Counted from the first letter of the stretch, positions 7,741 through 16,993 are shown. The stretch is 64,000 bases of DNA from UBA10649 sp963700255 (GCA_963700255.1 CAVOWW010000023.1:62001-126000); one strand, 5' to 3'. The notes: generated by a model not told the origin, from the letters alone. Program-made: numbers and translations.

Positions 7741-9267
7741 TCAGGCGGTTCGCACCGACCCGTCGGGCAGCACGACGCCCACCGAGCCCGTCCGCCGGGC
7801 GTCCCCCACGGCCTCGACCGCGCCGTCGGGTGCACGCCGGACTGCGTGCACGCCCCCGAAGAAGAGGTTGCGCTGCGGCCACGGCTCGAGGCCGGGCCAG
7901 CCGCGGCGCCGGGCCAGCTCGGCGAGTTCGACGAGATCGCGGTCGGCGAGTCCCGGCTCGAGGTGGACCGGCCCGGTGCCGGTGAGGTGGATGCGGGGAG
8001 CATCGACCGCGGCGGCCAGCGGCCGGCCTTCGTCGATCAGCCGGACCAGGACATCCAGAAGCGCGGAGCGGATCCGCTCGCTGCCTCCGGTGCCGAGAAC
8101 GGTGCGCGAACCGTCGGCGAGCTCCACCAGCGTCGGCGCCATCATCGATCCCATCCGCGCGCCCGGCGGCAGCGCCGATCCGTCGGCCGGGCGCAGATCC
8201 TCCTCCCCCAGCATGTTGTTGAGCGCGACTCCCCACCGCGGAACGACGGTGCCCGATCCGGAGCCGTTGGACGTGGTGAGAGCGACGAAGCCGCCGTCCG
8301 CATCGACCACGGACACATGGGTCGTGCCCGTCGGCACCTGGCCGGGACCCCGCTGGGCCTGCGTCGCGTCGGCGAGGGCCTCCGCCACCTCAGCCCAGCG
8401 GACGGGCGTTCCGCCGGAGAACTCCGGCAGGCGGGCCAGCGCTCCGGTCACGATGGCGCCGCCGACCGACGGCGGCGGGTTCGTCCAGACCCGCGCACCG
8501 GACCGCTCGATCACCAGCGGATCGCGGCCCAGGGCTCGGTAGGCCTCGAGATCGGAGCTGGTCAGGAGGCCGCCGCCGGTGTGCGAGCCCTCGAGGAGTG
8601 CGTCGCCGACGTCATGATCCGCAAGCCCGAGGATGTGGCCCGCCCCGATCGCCTCGAGCAGGTCGGCGTAGCGGTGGTTGACGTATTGGCCGGTGCGCAC
8701 GGCCTCGTCGAACACGCGGGCGCTCTCGGGCGTCAGGTCGAGCAGGTCGCCGACCAGGTGCATGAAGGTGCGCTGCCCGGCGGAGAGCTGCACTCCCCTT
8801 CGGGCGAGGGCGATCGCCGGTGCGACGACCTGCGCGAGCGGAAGCCGGCCCCCGCGCCCGTGCGCCTCGAGGTAGCCGCTGAGGCAGCCCGGTACCGCCA
8901 CCGTGCCCCAGCCGCCGTGGAACACCTGCTCGCTGCTCGCTGCCGCGGAGCCGGTGCGCGCGAAGTCGACGACCACCGTCTCCATGTGCGTCGCGACGGG
9001 GCCGCCGCCGATGCCGGGCACGTTGACGAAGAAGTCGAGCACCTCCGGCTCGGCATCAGCCCGTGCGGAGAGCAGGAACCCGCCACCCCCGAGGCTGGCA
9101 AGGGCCGGCTCGCTCATCACGGCCGCGAAGGCGGCCGCGATGGCGGCATCGACCGCGGATCCGCCCGCCTGCAGGGTCCACATCGCCGCGGCGACGACCT
9201 CCTGCGAACCGCCGGCCGCACCGGCGGTTCCGGGCGGTCCCTCGACGCGGGCGGCTGCTGTCGTCAC
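7741..9267 (-). CDS. gamma-glutamyltransferase family protein
   Basis: A 508-residue protein when started at GTG 9267; a longer frame to 9342 would overlap the divergent VOC gene start and looks less likely. It has the N-terminal nucleophile architecture: an N-terminal large-subunit half with A-A-M-W-x-L-Q-A-G-G-S-A-V-D-A-A near residues 30–45, and the autoprocessing site at G-T-T-H near residue 315, where the second Thr becomes the catalytic nucleophile. The small subunit carries N-N-M-L-G-E-E-D and a G-G-S-E-R-I-R stretch. No signal peptide is seen, unlike the periplasmic E. coli enzyme. Glutathione is absent from most actinobacteria, so the substrate may be another gamma-glutamyl compound. 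Confidence 0.9.
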   Translation of the reverse strand: MTTAAARVEGPPGTAGAAGGSQEVVAAAMWTLQAGGSAVDAAIAAAFAAVMSEPALASLGGGGFLLSARADAEPEVLDFFVNVPGIGGGPVATHMETVVVDFARTGSAAASSEQVFHGGWGTVAVPGCLSGYLEAHGRGGRLPLAQVVAPAIALARRGVQLSAGQRTFMHLVGDLLDLTPESARVFDEAVRTGQYVNHRYADLLEAIGAGHILGLADHDVGDALLEGSHTGGGLLTSSDLEAYRALGRDPLVIERSGARVWTNPPPSVGGAIVTGALARLPEFSGGTPVRWAEVAEALADATQAQRGPGQVPTGTTHVSVVDADGGFVALTTSNGSGSGTVVPRWGVALNNMLGEEDLRPADGSALPPGARMGSMMAPTLVELADGSRTVLGTGGSERIRSALLDVLVRLIDEGRPLAAAVDAPRIHLTGTGPVHLEPGLADRDLVELAELARRRGWPGLEPWPQRNLFFGGVHAVRRAPDGAVEAVGDARRTGSVGVVLPDGSVRTA

Positions 9268-9307
9268 ACGCGGGACGCTACCGGGCGCGGTGTGCCACGC
9301 TTCCCCG

Positions 9308-9679
9308 ATGACCGCCATCGCCCGACTCGTGTGGACTGCCATCGACTGCCCGGACGCGCGCGGCCTCGCCGCGTTCTACTCCGCCATCACCGGGTGGCCG
9401 GTCGACGAGGCCGCGTCCGGCGACGGCTGGGTCCAGCTCGCTGCCGAGGGCGGGACGACCCTGGCGTTCCAGCAGGTCGACGACTACCGCCCGCCGCAGT
9501 GGCCGGGTCAGGAGCATCCGCAGCAGGCTCATCCCGACTTCTGGGTCGCCGACCTCGACGCCGCCGAGGCCCTCGTCGTGGCTGCCGGGGCGACCAAGCA
9601 CGCTGTGCAGCCGTCGCCCGGCGCCTGGCGGGTCTACCTCGATCCGGCCGGACACCCGTTCTGCCTCGTCACCGGCTGA
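9308..9679 (+). CDS. VOC-family (glyoxalase-like) protein
   Basis: A 123-residue protein with the two beta-alpha-beta-beta-beta units of the vicinal-oxygen-chelate fold. The signature pieces are the opening L-V-W-T-A-I-D-C-P-D, A-F-Y-S-A-I-T-G-W near residue 25, and the final Y-L-D-P-A-G-H-P-F-C-L. The tryptophan-rich D-F-W-V-A-D-L-D block is typical of the Glyoxalase_6 subgroup. The enzymatic role is unknown; many such proteins bind small ligands. It is divergent from GGT with about 40 bp between the starts. Confidence 0.88.
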   Translation: MTAIARLVWTAIDCPDARGLAAFYSAITGWPVDEAASGDGWVQLAAEGGTTLAFQQVDDYRPPQWPGQEHPQQAHPDFWVADLDAAEALVVAAGATKHAVQPSPGAWRVYLDPAGHPFCLVTG

Positions 9680-9821
9680 CACACCGACGCCGACCGGCGC
9701 GCACCTCGTGAATGACAGTGCTGTAGTTCGACTCAGGGACGTCCGGGGGCTGGCGCAAATCGTCGCCACACCCGACACTTGAGACCCAGCACCGACCTTC
9801 CCCACGAAAGACACCACCTTC

Positions 9822-10436
9822 ATGAACCGGTCAGCACTCCGCGTCGTGACCGCAGCAGCCGCCCTCGTCCTCGGCCTCACCGCGCCGGGAGCCATGGGGA
9901 TCGCTGCCGCCGACGACCGCCCCGTCGACGCACGTGCCTGGGGACTGAGCAGCGAGCTCCAGCAGAACACCGCGCTGATCGCCGCGCTCCAGCCAGCCCG
10001 TGAGGACTACCGGACTGCCGCCCTCTCGGCCCGCAGCGCCCTGCGAACGATGATCGAGGGGGTGCAGGAGGACATCACGGAGGCCACGACTCCGCAGCGG
10101 GTGGCCGCGAGGCTCGCCGGGGACGCCTACCGGGCCGTCGTCGAGGGCCGGGCCAACGGGGACGCCGCTGTCCTCAGGGCCCAGTTCGCCACGGCCTGGA
10201 ACTCCTACCGGGACGCTCTGGCCGCGGCCAGGACTGCGGCCCGCCCCGCCATGGACACGGCCACGGGGTCGGCGAAGGCGTCCCTCATGACGGCGCGCAG
10301 CCTCTACACGGCGGCCGTCAACGCCGCGTTCGCCAAGCACGCCCAGGGCACCAGCGTGCCCAGGGTGGTGCAGGATCCGAGCGCGTGGCTGGGCGTCGGC
10401 GACAGCCGATGGCTGGTCGCGGGGATGGACGGGTAG
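9822..10436 (+). CDS. secreted alanine-rich helical protein, unknown function
   Basis: A 204-residue protein with a clear signal peptide (about residues 1–30, cleavage near G-I-A-A-A-D). The mature part is Ala/Arg-rich and almost entirely helical by composition, without cysteines or membrane segments. Nothing catalytic is recognised. The 140-bp leader upstream lacks other genes and probably holds its promoter. Confidence 0.65.
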   Translation: MNRSALRVVTAAAALVLGLTAPGAMGIAAADDRPVDARAWGLSSELQQNTALIAALQPAREDYRTAALSARSALRTMIEGVQEDITEATTPQRVAARLAGDAYRAVVEGRANGDAAVLRAQFATAWNSYRDALAAARTAARPAMDTATGSAKASLMTARSLYTAAVNAAFAKHAQGTSVPRVVQDPSAWLGVGDSRWLVAGMDG

Positions 10437-10536
10437 CGCACGTCCTGACGGCTCCGCCCGGCCGGAATCCGGAACCGGGAGCACATGGACCCCGGCAGTG
10501 TGTTTGGGTTGCCCCTGACAGGGGGAGACTGAAGAC

Positions 10537-10776
10537 ATGCTCCACGACGTGCTCGCCGGATTGACCGAGTCCATTGCCTCCATCGACGAGGGCACTGGCG
10601 ACTGGGCATGCCTGGGCCTCGTCGACACTCGTGATGACGTCGACGCGGTGCGCGGTGCCCTCGGCCCTCGGTACGAGCTGATGGCAGAGCCCTTCGAGGA
10701 GAACATCGCCATCGCGGGCGGCCACCCATGGATCCGCGGCGCGACGTCGTGGGAGGTCTGGGCGCGCTTCCACTGA
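10537..10776 (+). CDS. small protein of unknown function
   Basis: A 79-residue acidic protein starting at ATG 10537 with GGGGGAG eight bases upstream. There are no motifs, membrane segments or cysteine pairs. Good codon bias and its own ribosome site support expression. No family is recognised. Confidence 0.5.
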   Translation: MLHDVLAGLTESIASIDEGTGDWACLGLVDTRDDVDAVRGALGPRYELMAEPFEENIAIAGGHPWIRGATSWEVWARFH

Positions 10777-10798
10777 GCCGGGCCCTACCGCACCGGCG

Positions 10799-10825
10799 CT
10801 GTGGATCGCCACTTTCCGTCCACAG
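10799..10825. promoter_or_regulatory. 7-bp inverted repeat CTGTGGA…TCCACAG upstream of the E1-like gene
   Basis: The half-sites 10799–10805 and 10819–10825 are exact complements separated by 13 nt and end 24 nt before ATG 10849. The half-site is the same word that is repeated at 882–1023 and occurs again as TCCACAG (47254–47260) upstream of the HTH gene, so it may be a shared regulator site. Confidence 0.35.
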
Positions 10826-10848
10826 GGGGACTCCCTCATCGTCCGGGC

Positions 10849-11802
10849 ATGACCCAGCCCCTGCCCGGTCCGCGTGCCCCGAGCACCCTGCCTGACCTCG
10901 CCGGCTTCCGACGGCCTCGCCTGCGCGAGGACGTCCCGATCCTGTGGCGTGGCGAGTCGACGATCCAGCTCGGCGACGACGTCGTCGTCGACCGCGTCAC
11001 CCGCAGCCACGTGGCCTGGATGACGTCCCTCGACGGACTCTCCTCCCCCGTCGATCTCGAGGAGGCCCTCACCATTCCCGATCACGAGGCACGACGCCTC
11101 GTCCGTGCCATGCTCGCCGCGGGCGCGATCGACGACGCCGCTCGCATCCCCGCGCAGCTGAGGTGGGCGTCCCAGCAGCAGCGGGATGCGGTCGCCAGCC
11201 GGTTCGCGACCGCTCTGCGCACCTGTCGAGATCTCGATGCCGCGTACGAGACCCTCGAGGCACGCGACCGCTGCACGGTGGGGATCACCGGCCTGGGGAC
11301 CGTGGCAGACGCCGTGTCCGCAGCGCTGGCGGCAGCGGGTCTGACTGTGGGTGCCGACGAGCACGCGACGGTCGCCGTTCTCGCGGACGCGTCACACCCG
11401 GACGTGCCCAGCTTCTTCGACCACGTGCTGCAGGACCGGCCTCATCTGCACGTCGGCGTCCTGGGCGATCGGGCCGTCGTCGGGCCGCTCGTGGTGCCCG
11501 GACTCACCTCGTGCCTGCGGTGCGCCCACCTGCATCGACGGGATGCCGACGCCGCGTGGCCGCTGCTCTCGGTGCAATGGGCGCATGCAGTCAGATCGAT
11601 GCCGTGCCCGCCGCTCGATCCGCTGCTGGTGCAGCTGGCCGCCACGCACGCCGCCGTGCTGCTGCGTCGGTGGACCGACGCACCCAGCTGCCCGGACGAC
11701 TGGTCCGGCTTCGCCCTCGAGCTGCGCCTGCCCGAAGGGATTCCGCGGCGGCTGGACCGCCCCGCGCACCCCCTGTGCGGATGCCAGTGGCCGGACGCCT
11801 GA
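10849..11802 (+). CDS. E1-like / TOMM cyclodehydratase-type protein (Rv3196-like)
   Basis: A 317-residue protein. Residues about 20–100 form a small winged-helix-like region of the kind that binds leader peptides in ThiF/YcaO-type cyclodehydratases. A Gly-rich segment (G-I-T-G-L-G-T-V, about 142–150) starts a Rossmann-like half of E1 type. C-L-R-C (222–225) and C-G-C at the C-terminus (310–312) are the expected zinc tetracysteine. No adenylation Arg/Asp set is obvious, so it may be a non-catalytic leader binder. It is followed 42 nt later by the ABC1 kinase, as Rv3196–Rv3197 are in M. tuberculosis. No YcaO and no precursor peptide are visible nearby. ATG 10849 is preferred over the in-frame GTG 10801. 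Confidence 0.75.
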   Translation: MTQPLPGPRAPSTLPDLAGFRRPRLREDVPILWRGESTIQLGDDVVVDRVTRSHVAWMTSLDGLSSPVDLEEALTIPDHEARRLVRAMLAAGAIDDAARIPAQLRWASQQQRDAVASRFATALRTCRDLDAAYETLEARDRCTVGITGLGTVADAVSAALAAAGLTVGADEHATVAVLADASHPDVPSFFDHVLQDRPHLHVGVLGDRAVVGPLVVPGLTSCLRCAHLHRRDADAAWPLLSVQWAHAVRSMPCPPLDPLLVQLAATHAAVLLRRWTDAPSCPDDWSGFALELRLPEGIPRRLDRPAHPLCGCQWPDA

Positions 11803-11844
11803 CGTGACCAAGCGCCGCAGCTCCGCGCAGGCGACAATGGACGG

Positions 11845-13158
11845 GTGCCCGAGATCCCGAAGAACGCCCTGACGCGCAGCGTGAAGATCGCCGCGCTCCC
11901 GGCGGCCCACGCGGGCCGCACCGCGTGGGGGCTGGGCAGGCGCATCGGCGGCAAGCCGGCGGAGATCGTGCAGGCCGAGCTGCAGGCCCGCACCGCCGAG
12001 CAGATGTTCAAGGTCCTGGGCGAGCTCAAGGGCGGTGCCATGAAGATGGGCCAGGCCATGAGCGTCTTCGAGGCCGCGATGCCCGAGGAGGTGGCCGGGC
12101 CGTACCGGGCAGCGCTCACGAAGCTGCAGGAGGCTGCTCCCCCGCTTCCGGCGGAGACGATCCATGCGATCCTGCGCGACGAGCTCGGCGACGACTGGCG
12201 TACTCGCTTCACGGAGTTCGACGACACTCCGGCCGCGGCGGCGTCGATCGGCCAGGTCCACAAGGCCATCTGGCACGACGGCCGCGTCGTCGCCGTGAAG
12301 GTGCAGTACCCGGGTGCCGACAAGGCGCTCATCAGCGACCTCAACCAGATGACCCGGATGGGCAGGCTGTTCGGCTCCTGGGTTCCGGGCATGGACATCA
12401 AGCCGCTGCTGGAGGAGCTCAGGGACCGGGCGATCGAGGAGCTGGACTACCTGCGCGAGTCGCGCAGCCAGCGGGCCTTCGCTGCCGCGTTCGAGGGCGA
12501 CCCCGAGTTCGTCGTGCCCCACGTGCTGGCGGCGTCACCGCACATCGTGGTCTCCGAGTGGATCGACGGCCGTCCGCTGTCGGCCATCATCGCCGACGGG
12601 ACCCCGGAGGAGCGCGACCGCGCCGGCGAGCTGTACCTGCGATTCCTCCTGGCCGGCCCCGCACGCGCGGGGCTCCTGCACTCCGATCCGCACCCCGGCA
12701 ACTTCCGCATGACCCCGGAGGGGAGGTTCTGCGTCCTCGACTTCGGCGCCGTGGCCGAGCTGCCCGACGGCCTGCCGACGCCCATGGGGACCCTCCTGCG
12801 GATCGCCCTCTCGGGTGACGCGGAGACGGTGGCTGCCGGACTGCGTGAGGAGGGCTTCGTCCGCCCCAACGTCGAGGTCGATCCCGTCCAGGTGCTCAAC
12901 TACCTGGAGCCGTTCGTCGAGCCGGCCCGCCACGACGAGTTCCACTTCAACCGCGCGTGGATACGCGGCCAGTTCACCCGCATGAACGACATCAAGAACC
13001 CGGACTTCAACATCGCGTTCAAGCTCAACCTCCCGCCGTCCTACGCGCTCATCCATCGCGTGTGGCTCGGCGGCATCGGCGTGCTCTGCCAACTCGATGC
13101 GACCGTCCCCATGCGCGGGGAGCTCGAGCGCTGGGTGCCGTCCTTCGTCGAAGGCTGA
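11845..13158 (+). CDS. ABC1/UbiB-family atypical kinase (Rv3197-like)
   Basis: A 437-residue protein with all hallmarks of the ABC1/ADCK/UbiB family: the K-M-G-Q motif in the N-terminal extension (about 68–71), the Ala-rich loop P-A-A-A-A-S-I-G-Q (about 130–138) in place of a Gly-rich loop, V-A-V-K-V-Q-Y-P-G (invariant Lys, about 150), the catalytic H-S-D-P-H-P-G-N-F near residue 280 and V-L-D-F-G near 298. It is cytoplasmic, with no C-terminal membrane anchor seen. Actinobacteria with menaquinone lack ubiquinone, so the substrate is unclear. The mycobacterial homologue (MABP-1) has been linked to macrolide resistance via WhiB7, but no whiB7 follows here. GTG start. Confidence 0.92.
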   Translation: MPEIPKNALTRSVKIAALPAAHAGRTAWGLGRRIGGKPAEIVQAELQARTAEQMFKVLGELKGGAMKMGQAMSVFEAAMPEEVAGPYRAALTKLQEAAPPLPAETIHAILRDELGDDWRTRFTEFDDTPAAAASIGQVHKAIWHDGRVVAVKVQYPGADKALISDLNQMTRMGRLFGSWVPGMDIKPLLEELRDRAIEELDYLRESRSQRAFAAAFEGDPEFVVPHVLAASPHIVVSEWIDGRPLSAIIADGTPEERDRAGELYLRFLLAGPARAGLLHSDPHPGNFRMTPEGRFCVLDFGAVAELPDGLPTPMGTLLRIALSGDAETVAAGLREEGFVRPNVEVDPVQVLNYLEPFVEPARHDEFHFNRAWIRGQFTRMNDIKNPDFNIAFKLNLPPSYALIHRVWLGGIGVLCQLDATVPMRGELERWVPSFVEG

Positions 13159-14790
13159 CTAGTCGCGATCGCGATCCAGGTACGCACGCGACACCTCGCG
13201 CGCCACGGCATGACCGTCCGGGCTTCCCGTGACGGCCGCCAGGAAGTCGTCGGCGAGCACCGTGAGCAGCCGGCCCTCCGTATCCGCTGTGACGGTGGCG
13301 GTCCGAGGCACCGCGTGAAGCAGGGCGATCTCGCCGAAGCCCGTCCCCGGTCCGAGCTCCCCGGGTCGCCGCACCCCGTCGATCGAGACGACGAACTGCC
13401 CCTCGGCGATGACGTAGAAGCGGTCGCCGACATCGCCCTGGGTGACGACCACCTGCCCGGCAGGAACGTCGAGCCACTCCGCGCGTCGCGACAGCTGCTC
13501 CAGCTCGTACGTCGGGAGCGCGTCGAGGAACGGGATGGAACGCAGGAGCGCGCTCTCGTGCGGACGCAGCACCGCGCGGATGTCGAGCCGGCGCAGCAGT
13601 GGGAGGCAGGCGAGAGTGAGCAGCACAGCAGCGATCCCGAACGGCACGAAGGCCTCCGCGGGCCCGAGCCGGTCGACCAGGATGGGAGCGACGATCGCGC
13701 CGAGTGCCAGTCCGAGCAGGGACGTCCCCTCCTGCACGGCGAAGACCCGGGCCAGCACGGCCTCGTCCGACGTGCGCTGGAGCAGGGTCCGGCCCGCCAC
13801 CATCATGATCGCGGCCGCCATGCCCGACACTGCCAGTGCCACGATGGCCGGCGCCAGCAGCACGATGAGGGCCACGGCCGCGAACGCCACGCCCTGGGCC
13901 ACGCCGCTCGTGACGAGCACCGGCGTCAGCCGGTTGCGCACCGCGAGGGACCCGGCGATGGCCCCGCCGACGATGCCGCCGATGCCGATCGCCCCGATGA
14001 TCAGGCCTGCTGCCGACTCGCCGAGCCCGAGCACCTCGTCGGAGTACGCGACGCCGAGGACGTCGGTCGCCCCGCCCAGCACGAATCGCGTGGTGAGGAC
14101 AAGGAGCAGCGCGAGCGAACCCCAGTCCCGCCACAGCGACCCCAGCCCACCGAAGGCCGCCCGCCAGCTCGGCGCGTCGGTGTCGTCGAACGGCGCGGCC
14201 GGCCCGAGGTGCAGACCGACGCACAGCAGGGTCGCGATGACGGCCAGCGCGCTCGACACGGACAGCACCAGTGCCGGGCCGACCAGGGCGGCCCCGATCC
14301 CTGCAGCCACCGGTCCGATGAACAGCGAGAAGCCGTCCGCCATGGACGACAGCGAGTTCGCCGAGACCAGGTCCTTGGGGGTCGTCGACATCATCGGGAT
14401 GGACGCGAAGTGGAAGGGTCGCACGACCGCCACGGCGATCGTCGCGAGCGCGGAGCATGCGACAACCACCGGCACCGGTGCCGACACCAGAATCGCGAGG
14501 GTCGTGGCGAACGTCGTAACGGCGACGCCTCCGTGCGACAGCACGAGGGCGGTACCGCGCGGAAGGCGGTCGCCTAGACCCACCAGTGAGGGGCCGAGGA
14601 AGGCTGCGGGAATCAGCTGCACGACCGCCACGATGCCGACGAGGCTGACGCCGCCCACGTCGTACGCGTAGAAGATGATCGCGATCCAGATCGCCATGTC
14701 GACGAGGTCGTAGATGCCGTAGGCGACGACCATCCGCCGCAGGCCCCCGCGCGAGCCCAGGAGGCTCAGCGTTGCCGGCACCTGCACCAT
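13159..14790 (-). CDS. MFS transporter fused to a C-terminal cyclic-nucleotide-binding domain
   Basis: A 543-residue protein. Residues about 15–405 carry 12 predicted membrane helices of the major facilitator superfamily, with a cytoplasmic loop in the middle. Residues about 415–525 form a cNMP-binding domain with a phosphate-binding cassette (G-F-G-E-I-A-L-L…P-R-T-A-T-V, about 478–494), including the Glu and Arg that normally contact the ribose and cyclic phosphate. Transport of an unknown solute gated by cyclic nucleotide is the natural inference. It sits where whiB7 lies in mycobacteria. Its stop abuts that of the ABC1 kinase with no gap. Confidence 0.9.
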   Translation of the reverse strand: MVQVPATLSLLGSRGGLRRMVVAYGIYDLVDMAIWIAIIFYAYDVGGVSLVGIVAVVQLIPAAFLGPSLVGLGDRLPRGTALVLSHGGVAVTTFATTLAILVSAPVPVVVACSALATIAVAVVRPFHFASIPMMSTTPKDLVSANSLSSMADGFSLFIGPVAAGIGAALVGPALVLSVSSALAVIATLLCVGLHLGPAAPFDDTDAPSWRAAFGGLGSLWRDWGSLALLLVLTTRFVLGGATDVLGVAYSDEVLGLGESAAGLIIGAIGIGGIVGGAIAGSLAVRNRLTPVLVTSGVAQGVAFAAVALIVLLAPAIVALAVSGMAAAIMMVAGRTLLQRTSDEAVLARVFAVQEGTSLLGLALGAIVAPILVDRLGPAEAFVPFGIAAVLLTLACLPLLRRLDIRAVLRPHESALLRSIPFLDALPTYELEQLSRRAEWLDVPAGQVVVTQGDVGDRFYVIAEGQFVVSIDGVRRPGELGPGTGFGEIALLHAVPRTATVTADTEGRLLTVLADDFLAAVTGSPDGHAVAREVSRAYLDRDRD

Positions 14791-14899
14791 CGACTGACCA
14801 GCTCCCCATTGCCTCGAATCCGGATCCTCACCCTAAGGGCGGGTGGCGGCCTCGCGCTGCTCTCCGCGACGACCCGGGTGCGCTCACGGGGCCGCCATC

Positions 14900-16993
14900 T
14901 CAGGAGTGCGCACGGACGAGGCCGAGCACGTCCTCGCCGTACGACTGCAGCTTCATCGGGCCGATGCCCGGGATCTCGGCAAGGGAGTCGGTGTCAGCCG
15001 GCGACTGCTCGGCGATGGCGATCAGCGTCACGTCGGTGAACACCACGTACGCCGGGACAGCCTTCTCCCGCGAGGTCTGCAGGCGCCACTCCCGCAATGC
15101 GTCGAGCAATTCCGCGTTGAGGTCTGCGGGGCAGGACTGGCAGCGACCGAGGGTGCGCTCCTGGGCTGTCACGAGGCCCTTTCGGCACACCCGGCAGCGT
15201 GCGGGGCCCTTGCGCGGACGCTCGCCGCGCGCCTTGCCTGAGCCGCGCTTGACCACCCCGCCGGTCAAGGCGTCGCCGACGTGCGCCGAGCCGGCGAGCG
15301 CCTCGGCCAGGAACGGGCTGACCGAACGCACCTGCCGGCCGCCCGGCTGGCGGGCGCGCGCCCACGACAGGTGCAGGCGATCGGCGGCGCGGGTGATCGC
15401 GACGTACGCGAGGCGCCGCTCCTCCTCGACCTGCGCCGGGGTGTCGGCGTACTGCAGCGGCAGCAGGCCGTCGCTGCAGCCGACGACGAACAGGACGCGC
15501 CACTCCAGGCCCTTGGCGGCGTGGATGGAGGCGAGCGTGACGCCGTCGGCGACCGGGGCGTGCTGCAGCTCGGCCCGCGAGTCCAGCTCGACCACGAAAG
15601 CGGACAGCGAGTCGCCGAGCGACTCGCTCACCTCGTCCGCGAGGGTCGCGAGGGCAGCCAGGGACTCCCAGCGCTCGCGCACGGCACCCGCGGTGCGGGG
15701 CGGCGTGGGCGTCCAGCCCGCGGTGCTGAGCACCGCCCGCACCTCGTCGCCGAGCGGCAGGCCGCCGGGCTCCCCGCGCGCGGCCCCGCGCAGGCGCGTC
15801 ACGGCCTCGCGCACCTCGGGTCGGTCGAAGAACCGCTCGGTGCCGCGCAGCACGACGGGCACGCCCGCCTCCGCGAACGCCTCCTCGAGCTGGGCCGACT
15901 GCGCGTTGATGCGGAACAGCACCGCGATGTCCCGCGCGGGCACGCCGTCGGCCAGGTGCTGCCGCGCGCGGCGGGCGACCTGCGCAGCCTCCTCGACGTC
16001 GTCGTCGAACACCTCGATCGTCGGCTCGGCCCCCGCGGGGCGCTGCGACCGCAGGACGAGCGAGGTGGCCGGGTCGGGCTTGGCGGCCCGGCCGATCACG
16101 GCGTTGGCGAGCGTGACGATCTGCGGCGTGCAGCGGTAGCACCGCACGAGGCGCACCTCGGTGGCGTCGGGGTAGGTCGTGCGGAACGAGGTGAGGTAGG
16201 CCGGCGTGGCCCCGGTGAACGTGTAGATGGTCTGGTTGGCGTCGCCGACCACGCAGACGTCGTCCCGCTCCCCCAGCCACAGGCCCAGCAGCCGGTGCTG
16301 CAGCGGGTTGACGTCCTGGTACTCGTCGACGGTGAACCAGCGGTACGCGGCCCGCACGGCATCGGCGATGTCGGGACGGTCGGCGAGAGCGCCAGCGGTG
16401 ACGAGGAGGACGTCCTCGAAGTCCAGCAGGCCGCGCGCCGCCTTGGCGTCCTCGTAGGCCACCTGCAGCTGGGCGAACGCAGCCGGATCGACCGCGAGGG
16501 TGCGATTGACCGCTGCCGCCTTCGCGCCGACCGCGGCTCCGGTCAGGAAGTTGACCTTGGCCCACTCAAGGTCGGATGCGAGGTCGCGAACCGTGGCGGT
16601 GTCGGTGGGCAGCCTGCAGCGGCTGGCGGACTCGGCGACCAGTCGTGCCTTGCTCGGGAGCAGCTCGGGGAAGTCGCCACCGCTGAGCCGCGGCCAGAAG
16701 AAGCGCAGCTGGCGCAGGGCGGCCGCGTGGAAGGTGCGCACCTGCACGCCGTCGACGCCGAGGGTCCGCAGGCGCGACCTCATCTCCCCGGCGGCCCGCG
16801 TGGTGAAGGTGACGGCCAGCGTGCGTCGCGGATCGTGCTGACCGGTGGCGGCACCGTGCGCGATGCGGTGGGTGATGGCCCGGGTCTTGCCCGTGCCGGC
16901 CCCGGCGAGCACGACGACCGGCCCGTGCAGGGCCTCGGCGACCGCACGCTGCTCGTCGTCGAGACCGGCGAGGACGTCAGGGCCTGGGGTCAC
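14900..16993 (-). CDS. uvrD2: ATP-dependent DNA helicase UvrD2
   Basis: A 697-residue superfamily 1A helicase when started at GTG 16993, nearly identical in length to mycobacterial UvrD2. A Walker A (G-A-G-T-G-K-T, about 31–37), D-E-Y-Q-D (motif II) and the H-A-A-K-G-L-E-W motif are present. The C-terminus has the tetracysteine element (C-R-V-C … C-Q-S-C) followed by an HRDC domain ending in I-P-G-I-G-P-M-K, both diagnostic of UvrD2. It unwinds 3'-tailed DNA in repair. The mycoredoxin gene nearby keeps the mycobacterial order, but a secreted-protein gene is inserted between them and both now point the other way. Confidence 0.95.
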   Translation of the reverse strand: MTPGPDVLAGLDDEQRAVAEALHGPVVVLAGAGTGKTRAITHRIAHGAATGQHDPRRTLAVTFTTRAAGEMRSRLRTLGVDGVQVRTFHAAALRQLRFFWPRLSGGDFPELLPSKARLVAESASRCRLPTDTATVRDLASDLEWAKVNFLTGAAVGAKAAAVNRTLAVDPAAFAQLQVAYEDAKAARGLLDFEDVLLVTAGALADRPDIADAVRAAYRWFTVDEYQDVNPLQHRLLGLWLGERDDVCVVGDANQTIYTFTGATPAYLTSFRTTYPDATEVRLVRCYRCTPQIVTLANAVIGRAAKPDPATSLVLRSQRPAGAEPTIEVFDDDVEEAAQVARRARQHLADGVPARDIAVLFRINAQSAQLEEAFAEAGVPVVLRGTERFFDRPEVREAVTRLRGAARGEPGGLPLGDEVRAVLSTAGWTPTPPRTAGAVRERWESLAALATLADEVSESLGDSLSAFVVELDSRAELQHAPVADGVTLASIHAAKGLEWRVLFVVGCSDGLLPLQYADTPAQVEEERRLAYVAITRAADRLHLSWARARQPGGRQVRSVSPFLAEALAGSAHVGDALTGGVVKRGSGKARGERPRKGPARCRVCRKGLVTAQERTLGRCQSCPADLNAELLDALREWRLQTSREKAVPAYVVFTDVTLIAIAEQSPADTDSLAEIPGIGPMKLQSYGEDVLGLVRAHS

